NCBI GenBank assembly: GCA_025360785.1
Contig: JANYBN010000035.1
Location: 1 to 48,920, forward strand
Direction: 5' to 3'
Length of the DNA: 48,920 bases
DNA from: Geobacter sp.
GTDB taxonomy: Bacteria; Desulfobacterota; Desulfuromonadia; Geobacterales; Pseudopelobacteraceae
Position numbers and translations under genes: made by a program. Of this stretch, positions 1-7,105 are shown one piece after another; within the stretch, counting starts at the first letter, position 1; every line of letters starts with the position of its first letter. Under the pieces are notes generated by a model. That model did no database searches. It saw nothing but the letters and a program-made list of their open reading frames with translations, and was not told where the DNA came from.

Positions 1-2
1 TG

Positions 3-278
3 ATGAACGATGTAACCACTGGTGACAGCATCCTCTTTATAACCGAGACCGACCCCGGCGTTCTACTTCAGAATCTGCAAAATTACGGCCTTTCCAGACG
101 CGAGACAGAAGTATTGCTATGGCTTACAAGAGGGAAGTCGAACGTGGAGATTGCCGTTATCCTCGACATGAGCAAGCGTACAGTGGATAAGCATCTGGAG
201 CATATATTCACCAAGCTTGGCGTAGAATCGAGGGCCGCCGCCGTGGCAATTATCCGGAATGCCTGCAACGCGGGCTAA
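3..278 (+). CDS. LuxR/GerE-type helix-turn-helix protein
   Basis: Residues about 28-86 form a GerE-type DNA-binding domain: LSRRETEVLLWLTRGKSN opens it and the recognition helix lies around SKRTVDKHLEHIFTKLGV. No receiver or sensor domain precedes it in the visible 91 residues. It is either a stand-alone HTH protein or the C-terminal part of a larger response regulator whose start lies outside the window. The first bases read TGATG, which would fit a stop-start overlap with an upstream gene. The alpha/beta hydrolase starts 14 nt downstream on the same strand, so the two are probably co-transcribed. The DNA-binding role is well supported, but target and signal are unknown. Confidence 0.8.
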   Translation: MNDVTTGDSILFITETDPGVLLQNLQNYGLSRRETEVLLWLTRGKSNVEIAVILDMSKRTVDKHLEHIFTKLGVESRAAAVAIIRNACNAG

Positions 279-292
279 CAAAGAGGAACGTC

Positions 293-1102
293 ATGATTCA
301 CAAAAGAATTGAGATACATAATCAAAAGATTGCTTATTACGAAAGTGCCGGGAAGGGGCAACCGGTCCTGTTCATCCACGGCAATTCCATGTCCGGCCTC
401 TCCTTTGCAAGGCAGTTTGAAAGCCACCTTGGAGAAAGATTCCGCCTTGTCGCTCTGGATCTTCCGGGACATGGCGAGTCAGTGCCTGCGCCTGATCCGG
501 ACTCTGCCTACACTCTTCCGGCATATGCCACCTTGGTATCCGAATTTGCAAAGAGGCTTGAAATTGATGACGCAGTTCTTGTCGGCTGGTCCCTTGGCGG
601 TCATGTCCTTCTTGAGGCAAGCGGACGCCTGCCCGACTCCGCCGGGTTAATGATATTTGGAACCCCGCCGGTCGGAAAACCGATGGCTGCCGATGCATTT
701 CTCCCCAATCCGCTGTTCCCCCTGTCATTCAAAAGCGATCTGAGCGAAGAAGAGGTCGCTGTCGTAACTGCCGGATTCTTCAAGCCTGACAGCCGGATTT
801 CGACGTTCTTTATTGAGGACATGAAACGGACGGACGGCAGGGCACGGGAGGTGTTGGGAGTGAGCGTAGCTGAGGGGAACTATACGGATGAGGTTTCGGC
901 CGTTGCCAATCTCGACAAGCCGTTGGCGGTCATCCATGGCGAACTTGACCCGCTGGTGAACCTCTCGTATATCCGGGGCCTCCCCCTTCCCACCCTGTGG
1001 CGGGACGAGATACAGGTGATCCCGGATGCCGGCCACTCACCACATTGGGAACAGCCTGAGGTCTTTAACGCCCTGCTGATGGAGTTCGTTGGAGAGTTGT
1101 AA
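293..1102 (+). CDS. alpha/beta hydrolase
   Basis: This 269-residue protein has the alpha/beta-hydrolase fold. An HGNSMS oxyanion-type motif lies near residue 29, the nucleophile elbow GWSLGG puts Ser at residue 100, a late acid sits in VIHGELDPLVN, and the catalytic His is in DAGHSPHWEQ. There is no signal peptide, so it should be cytoplasmic. The substrate cannot be read from the sequence; esterase, lactonase or C-C hydrolase activity are all possible. It follows the LuxR-type gene closely and is terminated by a strong hairpin right after its stop codon. Confidence 0.85.
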   Translation: MIHKRIEIHNQKIAYYESAGKGQPVLFIHGNSMSGLSFARQFESHLGERFRLVALDLPGHGESVPAPDPDSAYTLPAYATLVSEFAKRLEIDDAVLVGWSLGGHVLLEASGRLPDSAGLMIFGTPPVGKPMAADAFLPNPLFPLSFKSDLSEEEVAVVTAGFFKPDSRISTFFIEDMKRTDGRAREVLGVSVAEGNYTDEVSAVANLDKPLAVIHGELDPLVNLSYIRGLPLPTLWRDEIQVIPDAGHSPHWEQPEVFNALLMEFVGEL

Positions 1103-1139
1103 AAGAGTCGGGGCACCTGTGAGTGGCCCCGACTCTTTT
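1101..1139. terminator. Bidirectional intrinsic terminator
   Basis: A 14-bp perfect stem (AAAAGAGTCGGGGC at 1101-1114 with GCCCCGACTCTTTT at 1126-1139) encloses an 11-nt loop and is A-rich on one side and T-rich on the other. It overlaps the end of the alpha/beta hydrolase gene and faces the 3' end of the convergent hemerythrin operon, so it can end transcription from both sides. Confidence 0.9.
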
Positions 1140-1155
1140 GTCACACGTTGTCCAG

Positions 1156-1704
1156 CTATTCCTGCTCATATGTTGCAATCAGATTCCGGTACTGCTCGCT
1201 GAAACCTGTCGTCGCCTGAACCTCAGCCAGCCCGTACCCTTTTAAAATCCCCTCGCGCATGGTTTCAGGGATAAGCCGTTCCGCCAGCGGATAGAGGATG
1301 TCATCCTCCTTGGCGATATGGTCACGCAACAGTGCCGCATAGGCCAAAGCGTTTTCGGCGATTACATTCTCTCGTCCCGGAAGACCGTCCAATGTTTCCC
1401 GCACCGCCGTCTCCATTCCCAGCACATACGTTCTCCCCTGATCGTGCTCCATAAGCATGGCGGCAACCGGACTGTTCTCGCGCGGCATGCCGTTATTTAC
1501 CAGAGCGGTAAAAAGCACATCCTCTTCTTTGGCATGGTGAAAACGGTCAGCGTAATTACGGATAAAATCAACACCGTCAAGATAGAATTGCCAATTGGTA
1601 TAGTCACCTGCTGCTGTGCGGGGGGCATTCCGCTCCAGCAGCGTGATCATGCGCAGAATTAGTCGGTGTTCGTCCACCAGAGCCTGGGTAATGTCTGTTT
1701 TCAT
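1156..1704 (-). CDS. Hemerythrin-like di-iron protein
   Basis: The 182-residue protein is a hemerythrin/HHE four-helix bundle. Likely iron ligands are His13 (DEHRLIL), His57 and Glu61 (HHAKEED), His87 (MEHDQG), and His129 with Asp134 (RDHIAKEDD). Such proteins bind O2 or NO, or act in repair of iron-sulfur centres. It is the last gene of a three-gene minus-strand operon with an iron-sulfur-type protein and a DUF1858-like protein. Its ATG overlaps the upstream stop codon (TGATG), with GGAGG just before it, so translation is probably coupled. The FNR-type box upstream of the operon suggests anaerobic or NO-linked expression. Confidence 0.87.
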   Translation of the reverse strand: MKTDITQALVDEHRLILRMITLLERNAPRTAAGDYTNWQFYLDGVDFIRNYADRFHHAKEEDVLFTALVNNGMPRENSPVAAMLMEHDQGRTYVLGMETAVRETLDGLPGRENVIAENALAYAALLRDHIAKEDDILYPLAERLIPETMREGILKGYGLAEVQATTGFSEQYRNLIATYEQE

Positions 1705-2159
1705 CAGTTCCTCCTGTTGCCGTCGATGCCGATTGTCACGGACTCCACAATAATATTTCTGCCGCTTTTCTGGACGGCCTCTTTGACCATGATGTCCAGA
1801 CCTCTGCAGCAGGGGACTTCCATGATTGCCACGGTAACCCGTGGTGTTTCGTTGACGCTGAAGATCGTGGCCAGCTTCTCCACATAGTTGGTTGTGTCAT
1901 CCAGCTTCGGGCAGGCGATCGCCAGTGCTTTCCCTTTCAGCAGGTCCTGATGCATACTCCCCATGGCGAAAGCCACACAGTCGGCGCATACCAGGATATC
2001 CGTGTTCTTGAAGTACGGAGCGGTGGGCGGAACAAGGTGGAGCTGTACCGGCCACTGTGCGAGCTCAGAGGTCGCTTTTACGTTGTTTGACTCATTATTT
2101 GCCGGTCTTTCGATTACCTTTGCCATGCTGCCCTGGCAGCCGCATCCCAAATTTCCCAT
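1704..2159 (-). CDS. Cysteine-containing iron-sulfur-type protein lacking the ferredoxin domain
   Basis: The start at 2159 (MGNLGCGCQGS) is preferred over the longer reading from 2264, which would run through the neighbouring gene. The 151-residue product has Cys in GCGCQG, VCADCVAFAMG, IACPKLDD and EVPCCRGLD. It resembles the C-terminal part of larger 4Fe-4S-binding proteins often found beside hybrid cluster genes, but the usual N-terminal ferredoxin module is missing. It may bind a metal or cluster; its function is not known. It starts 2 nt after the DUF1858-like gene and overlaps the hemerythrin start, so it sits in the middle of a tight operon. Confidence 0.72.
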   Translation of the reverse strand: MGNLGCGCQGSMAKVIERPANNESNNVKATSELAQWPVQLHLVPPTAPYFKNTDILVCADCVAFAMGSMHQDLLKGKALAIACPKLDDTTNYVEKLATIFSVNETPRVTVAIMEVPCCRGLDIMVKEAVQKSGRNIIVESVTIGIDGNRRN

Positions 2160-2161
2160 GA

Positions 2162-2383
2162 TTAAACTCCCTTTGCCGCTAAATTTTCGTTTATTTCCAA
2201 CTCGATGTTTGCTTCGTCTTCCTTTGACAGGCCGTGAATAGCCACCACGTCTTTCAACAGGCATATTCCTACCTTGCAGGTTGTGCAGCCGATATCGTAG
2301 CGTACGAGAATCTCGCCGATCTCCGGATAACTCTGCATGACATCCTGTATCGCTTTGTCGCCAAGTCCGTTTCTGAATTCCAT
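2162..2383 (-). CDS. DUF1858-like small redox-type protein
   Basis: This 73-residue protein resembles the DUF1858 / ScdA-N-type family. Key features are an acidic helical start, the motif YDIGCTTCKVGIC, and a C-terminal helix. Families of this type occur alone or fused to hemerythrin domains in RIC (YtfE/ScdA) proteins that repair iron-sulfur clusters after NO damage. Here the two modules are on separate genes. The ribosome site is AGGAGG (minus strand, just upstream of the ATG at 2383). It is the first gene of the operon and is preceded by a -10-like TATTCT and a perfect FNR-type palindrome. Confidence 0.8.
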   Translation of the reverse strand: MEFRNGLGDKAIQDVMQSYPEIGEILVRYDIGCTTCKVGICLLKDVVAIHGLSKEDEANIELEINENLAAKGV

Positions 2384-2412
2384 TGGGTGCCTCCTAGCCT
2401 TATGATGGTTTT

Positions 2413-2454
2413 AGAATATCCGTAAAACCGGCAAAGAGGTTTGATGTAGATCAA
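2413..2454 (-). promoter_or_regulatory. FNR-type box and -10 element of the hemerythrin operon
   Basis: TTGATGTAGATCAA at 2441-2454 is a perfect TTGAT-N4-ATCAA palindrome, the consensus of FNR-family regulators. A minus-strand TATTCT lies at 2418-2413. With the transcription start placed about 7 nt further (near 2406), the box centre (2447.5) falls at about -41.5, the standard position for class II activation. The target is the DUF1858-like / iron-sulfur / hemerythrin operon. Confidence 0.75.
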
Positions 2455-2557
2455 CAAATTGCTTATTCGGGAATGAGTTTCAAATCGGGGAGAAAGAGAG
2501 TGCAGCAGTGGGAAGACGAGAGGCGCTCGGAGATTATATGCCGGCAGGTCAGGATTA

Positions 2558-3808
2558 TTAATCCTGCCTCTCCTCGCGCCTGGTGATGAGTCGCACTTGG
2601 CGTTCATGAAACCAGTAGTACCAGACCCAGTTGAGCATGACGACGATACGGTTGCGAAAGCCGATTAGGTAGTAGAGGTGCAGCAGCAGCCAGACAAGCC
2701 AGGCCGAGTACCCCCGGAAGTTCATGCCGAAGGCGCTCGCGACGGCCGCATTCCGGCCTATTGTGGCCATGCTCCCCTTGTCGATGTAGCGGAAGGGAGG
2801 AAGGGTTTTGCCGGCTTCCCTGGCGATGATTACTCTTCCGGCGTGGATGCCCATCTGCATCGCCACCGGCGCGGTCATGGGGAGAGCCGAGCCGTCCTGC
2901 TCCAGGTAGGCCATGTCGCCGATCACGAAGACCTCGGGGTGGCCGGGGAGGCTCAGGTCCGGTTCTACCGGAATCCTTCCGCCACCTTTCTGAGATGTCT
3001 CCAATGTTGCCGCGAGCGGTGCGGCTTTTACTCCCGCAGACCAGAACAGGGTGTGTGCCGGGATGACAGCGCCGTCATGCATGATGACCCGCTCCGGCCC
3101 GGCGTCCACCACCCGGGCATTGAGGAGTACCTCCACGGACATGCTGCGGAGTTTTTTTAGGGTATAGCTGCCTTGTGTCTCCGGCATGGCCGCCAGCAGC
3201 CTGGCGGTGGCCTCCACCAACACCACTCTGGCCGCATTGGTGCTCAGCTCCGGGTAATCCTTGGCCAGGACAAAATGAACCAGCTCGATCAGCGCTCCGG
3301 CAAACTCGACTCCAGTAGGCCCTCCGCCGACAATGACAAACGTCATCAGTGCCCGTTGCCTGGCCGGGTCAGGTTCGTTGACCGCCCTCTCGAAGGCAGT
3401 GAGAATGTGGTTGCGGAGTGTCTCGGCGTCTGTCAGCTCCTTGAGGTCGAACGAGTGGCGCTCCACCGAGTCAAGACCGAAAAAATTGGTGACACTCCCC
3501 GCGCCTATGACGAGGTAGTCGTAAGGAATCTGCCCGGTGTCGGTCCGTATTCCCCGTGCGGCAAAATCAACTCCGGTCACTTCGGACAGATGAAAGCGGG
3601 TGCCTGGCCATTTTCGGGCCATGGCGCGCACCGAATGGGCGATCGACTCCTGCTCTAGCCCTGCCGTGGCAACCTGGTAGAGTAGCGGCTGGAACAGATG
3701 GTAATTGTTCCGGTCCACCAGCACGACATCGTGCCCCTTGCCGGCCAGGACCCGCGCCGCACGGATTCCGCCAAACCCCATGCCTGTTATGACAATCCGC
3801 TTCTTCAT
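2558..3808 (-). CDS. Type II NADH dehydrogenase (NDH-2), FAD-dependent
   Basis: The 416-residue flavoprotein carries an N-terminal FAD-binding Rossmann motif (GMGFGGIRAARVLAGKG) followed by DRNNYHLFQPLLYQVATAGL, typical of NDH-2. A second dinucleotide fold begins near VIVGGGPTGVEFAGAL for NADH. The C-terminus (MLNWVWYYWFHERQ) is amphipathic and aromatic, the usual membrane anchor of this family. It oxidises NADH and reduces quinone without pumping protons. It lies 77 nt downstream of a CoA-disulfide-reductase-like gene on the same strand and has only a weak ribosome site, so it may be read from the same transcript. A small palindrome overlaps its stop codon (2551-2565). Confidence 0.9.
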   Translation of the reverse strand: MKKRIVITGMGFGGIRAARVLAGKGHDVVLVDRNNYHLFQPLLYQVATAGLEQESIAHSVRAMARKWPGTRFHLSEVTGVDFAARGIRTDTGQIPYDYLVIGAGSVTNFFGLDSVERHSFDLKELTDAETLRNHILTAFERAVNEPDPARQRALMTFVIVGGGPTGVEFAGALIELVHFVLAKDYPELSTNAARVVLVEATARLLAAMPETQGSYTLKKLRSMSVEVLLNARVVDAGPERVIMHDGAVIPAHTLFWSAGVKAAPLAATLETSQKGGGRIPVEPDLSLPGHPEVFVIGDMAYLEQDGSALPMTAPVAMQMGIHAGRVIIAREAGKTLPPFRYIDKGSMATIGRNAAVASAFGMNFRGYSAWLVWLLLHLYYLIGFRNRIVVMLNWVWYYWFHERQVRLITRREERQD

Positions 3809-3885
3809 AATGGGATACTCTTTCTGACGTGCCGATCATATGCACGTTTGGCTGGAATAATGTTTCTGCTTCGCCCGCTGGATAT

Positions 3886-5220
3886 TTACACGCTCTTGAC
3901 CGCTTTGTTCGCCGCAATGAGGAGCGGGTCCCAGACCGGCGAATAGAACGGTGAGTAACTAAGATCAAGTTCGGCCAGTTCGAACACCGTCATCTGTTTG
4001 TAGATCGCCGTTGCAAGAACGTCAAGTCGTTTTGCCACAACATCCTGCCCTATCATCTGCGCGCCGTGCAGCAATCCTGTTTCTTTTTCGAACAGGAGCA
4101 GCACACGCATTGTGCCGCCTCCGGGGAACGAACCCCTGGTCGGAGTGTCCACGTGGATTTTAACGTAATTCGCGCCTTTTTCCTGGAGTTGTCGTTCACT
4201 GAGACCGGTAGTGGCCACCGTCAGATCGAAGAACTTGAATACCGCAGTCTGGTCGATGCCGTAAAATATCTTCATGGCACCGTTATTGACGATATTGCTG
4301 CCGGCAAGCCTTCCCTGCTTGTTGGCCACCGGCCCGAGCGGCATGTAGCCGTTTCTGCCGAGTTGGCGGACGTAGTGCTCGGCGCAGTCGCCGGCAGCGA
4401 AGGTGTCAGGAAGATTCGTCCGCAAGTAGCGGTCAACTTTCACCGCTCCGCCCACTCCCAACTCGCCACCGGCAGCCGAGAAGAGCGAACTGTTCGGTTT
4501 TACGCCGATGGAGACAACAACCATGCCCGCATCGAAGTTTCCTGTTCCGGTTCTTACGGTGGTGCCTGTCTTCTCGATAATGTCAACATTGGTATGGAGC
4601 CTGATCCCCTTCTCCTCAAGCTTCTCCAGTACTTTAGCCCTGATCTCTTCGGCGAAAGAGGGGAGAATCGTGGCGGCTTTCTCAAGGATTACCGGCGTGA
4701 TTTTTATGTTGTAGAGGACATCAACCAGCTCAAGATTGGTATAGCCGGAGCCAATTAGAAGGACATTGGCAGGGGATTTTTCGTAGATGGTGTTTTTGAC
4801 CAGTCGCGTGTCGTCCAGCGTCTTAAAGTAGAAAACATCGGCATCATCAAATCCGGGAAGTGGCAGCCGGTTCGGTTGATTGCCGGTGGCATACACCAAG
4901 TAATCGTAACTTTCACGATATTCCCCGGAGTGCTCATGGTCAACGATCGTCACCACCTTCCGGTCCGGGTCAATAGCGACGACTTCATGATGCAGCCGGT
5001 AATCGATGCCGCGTTCCTTACGGATATCATCAAGGCTCAAAGCATACAGATCCTCGACCGGTTTATCCTTGTAGAACAGGTTGTATGGCATGCCGCAGGC
5101 GGCGTATGAGACATCGCCGGATTTTTCAAGAACAATGACCTGAGAATCGCGGTCTTCGCGCTTGATCTGGCTGGCAGCCGACAATCCACCGGCAATTCCA
5201 CCAATAATCACTGTTTTCAT
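3886..5220 (-). CDS. CoA-disulfide reductase / NADH oxidase-like flavoprotein
   Basis: The start at 5220 (MKTVIIGG) is chosen because GGGAGG precedes it closely; an upstream in-frame ATG at 5304 would add 28 residues that overlap the terminator. The 444-residue product begins with the FAD motif GGIAGGLSAASQIKR and has the redox cysteine motif SYAACGMPYN seen in CoA-disulfide reductases and NADH oxidases of the pyridine nucleotide-disulfide family. No C-terminal rhodanese domain is present. Possible substrates are CoA disulfide, polysulfide or O2; sequence alone does not decide. It lies between hcp (separated by a strong terminator) and NDH-2. Confidence 0.85.
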   Translation of the reverse strand: MKTVIIGGIAGGLSAASQIKREDRDSQVIVLEKSGDVSYAACGMPYNLFYKDKPVEDLYALSLDDIRKERGIDYRLHHEVVAIDPDRKVVTIVDHEHSGEYRESYDYLVYATGNQPNRLPLPGFDDADVFYFKTLDDTRLVKNTIYEKSPANVLLIGSGYTNLELVDVLYNIKITPVILEKAATILPSFAEEIRAKVLEKLEEKGIRLHTNVDIIEKTGTTVRTGTGNFDAGMVVVSIGVKPNSSLFSAAGGELGVGGAVKVDRYLRTNLPDTFAAGDCAEHYVRQLGRNGYMPLGPVANKQGRLAGSNIVNNGAMKIFYGIDQTAVFKFFDLTVATTGLSERQLQEKGANYVKIHVDTPTRGSFPGGGTMRVLLLFEKETGLLHGAQMIGQDVVAKRLDVLATAIYKQMTVFELAELDLSYSPFYSPVWDPLLIAANKAVKSV

Positions 5221-5297
5221 CTGCTTGCCTCCCATTGTAACGTTGTTGGAAACGTCCTGAAAAACCGGGGAAATCGGCTCAACTAGCGGCATGGTCA

Positions 5298-5342
5298 AAA
5301 CCAATGAACGCCTCGCGGTTACCGCGAGGCGTTCATTGGTTT
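5298..5342. terminator. Very long perfect hairpin after hcp
   Basis: Two perfectly complementary arms of about 22 nt (5298-5319 and 5321-5342) meet around one central base. The core is GAACGCCTCGCGG and its complement. A-tracts flank one side and T-tracts the other. On the minus strand it follows the hcp stop by about 20 nt and should terminate hcp transcription, isolating it from the downstream flavoprotein gene. Confidence 0.85.
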
Positions 5343-5363
5343 GTCGCAGTTATGTACTTTTCA

Positions 5364-6965
5364 TTACCCCAGAATTGCCTTCATGTCAGCATCAACCGTA
5401 GTGATCGGACTGATGTTGAAGTTCTCAACCAGGAAGTTGAGGACGTTGGGGGTTACGAAAGCCGGCAGTGACGGTCCGAGCTTGATGTTCTTGATGCCGA
5501 GGGAGAACAGTGTCAGGAGGATAACAACCGCCTTCTGCTCGTACCAGGAAAGGATCATCGACAGCGGCAGATCGTTGACGCCGCATTCAAAAGCACCGGC
5601 CAGGGCTATGGCGATCTGGATGGCCGAGTAGGCATCGTTGCACTGACCAACATCGAGCAGGCGCGGAATGCCGCCGATATCGCCGAATTCTAGCTTGTTG
5701 AAGCGGTATTTACCACAGGCCAGGGTCAGGATGACGGTGTCTTGCGGGAGCTTCTCGGCAAATTCGGTGTAGTAGTTACGTCCGGATTTGGCGCCGTCGC
5801 AACCGCCGATCAGGAAGAAATGCTTGATAGCGCCGGATTTTACCGCGGCGACAACTTTGTCGGCCACGCCCAGCACGGCATTGTGACCGAAGCCGGTCAG
5901 GATTTCCTGGCCTGGATTGTCCGGGAAGCCGGGGAGTTCGAGGGCCTTGTTGATGACTGCCGAGAAATCCCAGCCGTCAACGTGCTTCACATCCGGCCAT
6001 GCGACAAGGCCCCAGGTGTAGAGACGGTCTTTGTAGCTGTCCGAAGGCTTCTGAATGCAGTTGGTGTTGAAGATGATCGAGCCGGGGAAGTTAACGAACT
6101 CCTTGGCCTGGTCCTGCCAGGCGCCACCGAAGTTGCCGACCAGGTGCGTGTATTTCTTCAGGCCGGGATAGCCGTGAGCGGGGAGCATCTCGCCATGGGT
6201 GTAAATGTTGATTCCCTTGCCTTCAGTCTGCTTGAGCAGCTCTTCCAGCATTTTCAGGTCGTGGCCGGTTACCAGGATGGCCTTGCCGGCCTTGGTGCCG
6301 AGCTGTACAGCAGTCGGGACCGGGTGGCCGTAAGCATCGGTATGAGCGGTGTTGAGCAGTCCCATGACAGTCAGGTTCTGCTTGCCGCATTCCATGGCCA
6401 GACCGACAAATTCCATAAGTCCCAGGTTGGCGTCGGTTGTCGCTGCAAGCGCTTTCTGGAAGAAGGCCATTACGTCATCATCAGTTTTGCCCAGGATCAT
6501 GGCGTGATCCATATAAGCGGCCATACCCTTCAGGCCGTACATCAGGATCTCGATCACGGAACGGATATCTTCGTTGACATGCTGGGTATTGATGCCGTGG
6601 GCCTCACCCTGCGTCGTCATGCCGGCCAGATCATCAGCAGGCTTCCAATCGGCAACCGGACCGGAGAGAGTCACGCCTGCGGTAGCTTTTGCTATTTCTT
6701 TCAGTTCGTAGCAACGCTTGATCATGCCGCCGATGCGGGCCGGCTCGAAGTCCACATTGGTTACGGTGGTGAAAAGCCCTTCGATGGTAAAACGATCAAT
6801 CTCGGCATTGCGCCCCTGCTTGTCGGCATAAAGCGCCAGGCTTTTCAGGCCGTAAAGCAGGTGATCCTGCAATGCCGCTACGTCCGGTTTCTTGCCGCAT
6901 ACGCCTGAAATGTTACACCCCACTCCGTTTGCTGCCTGCTCACATTGGTTACAAAACATGCTCAT
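5364..6965 (-). CDS. hcp: Hydroxylamine reductase / hybrid cluster protein, class I
   Basis: The 533-residue protein matches Hcp throughout. Its N-terminal cysteines (Cys5, Cys8, Cys17, Cys23; C-x2-C-x8-C-x5-C) fit the 4Fe-4S cluster of class I enzymes from anaerobes, unlike the 2Fe-2S spacing in enterobacteria. Later motifs such as GHNAVLG, IGGCDGAK, TLACGKYRFN and DVGQCNDAYSA supply hybrid-cluster ligands. Hcp acts on hydroxylamine in vitro and is mainly linked to NO reduction and nitrosative stress in the cytoplasm. The ribosome site is GGGAGG 7 nt before ATG. It is monocistronic here, with no hcr partner. An FNR/CRP-family-type box lies upstream. Confidence 0.97.
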   Translation of the reverse strand: MSMFCNQCEQAANGVGCNISGVCGKKPDVAALQDHLLYGLKSLALYADKQGRNAEIDRFTIEGLFTTVTNVDFEPARIGGMIKRCYELKEIAKATAGVTLSGPVADWKPADDLAGMTTQGEAHGINTQHVNEDIRSVIEILMYGLKGMAAYMDHAMILGKTDDDVMAFFQKALAATTDANLGLMEFVGLAMECGKQNLTVMGLLNTAHTDAYGHPVPTAVQLGTKAGKAILVTGHDLKMLEELLKQTEGKGINIYTHGEMLPAHGYPGLKKYTHLVGNFGGAWQDQAKEFVNFPGSIIFNTNCIQKPSDSYKDRLYTWGLVAWPDVKHVDGWDFSAVINKALELPGFPDNPGQEILTGFGHNAVLGVADKVVAAVKSGAIKHFFLIGGCDGAKSGRNYYTEFAEKLPQDTVILTLACGKYRFNKLEFGDIGGIPRLLDVGQCNDAYSAIQIAIALAGAFECGVNDLPLSMILSWYEQKAVVILLTLFSLGIKNIKLGPSLPAFVTPNVLNFLVENFNISPITTVDADMKAILG

Positions 6966-7037
6966 GATGAATCCTCCCTTTCGTTGGTCGTTCGACTAAA
7001 CTCGTAGATGAGTTTTTTTCGTTTTTATGTTAGGAAC

Positions 7038-7077
7038 AGTATACCTTGATTGCGACTAATTACTTGACGGTTGTCAA
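7038..7077 (-). promoter_or_regulatory. hcp promoter with TTGAC-N4-GTCAA box
   Basis: TTGACGGTTGTCAA at 7064-7077 is a perfect inverted repeat of TTGAC with 4-nt spacing. A minus-strand TATACT lies at 7043-7038. With a start near 7031, the box centre (7070.5) is at about -40, fitting class II activation by an FNR/CRP-family protein. The GTCAA half differs from FNR's ATCAA and from the box upstream of the hemerythrin operon, and is the type associated with HcpR-like regulators of hcp (inference from family knowledge). The box also lies about 30 nt before the divergent DUF362 gene. Confidence 0.7.
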
Positions 7078-7105
7078 AAAAAATCATCTTTAAAGGAAAA
7101 ATCCG

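Noticed and set aside
5742-6908. 388-codon plus-strand ORF across hcp
   Set aside because: It is antisense to the fully conserved hcp gene, has no ribosome site and its product has no recognisable domain.
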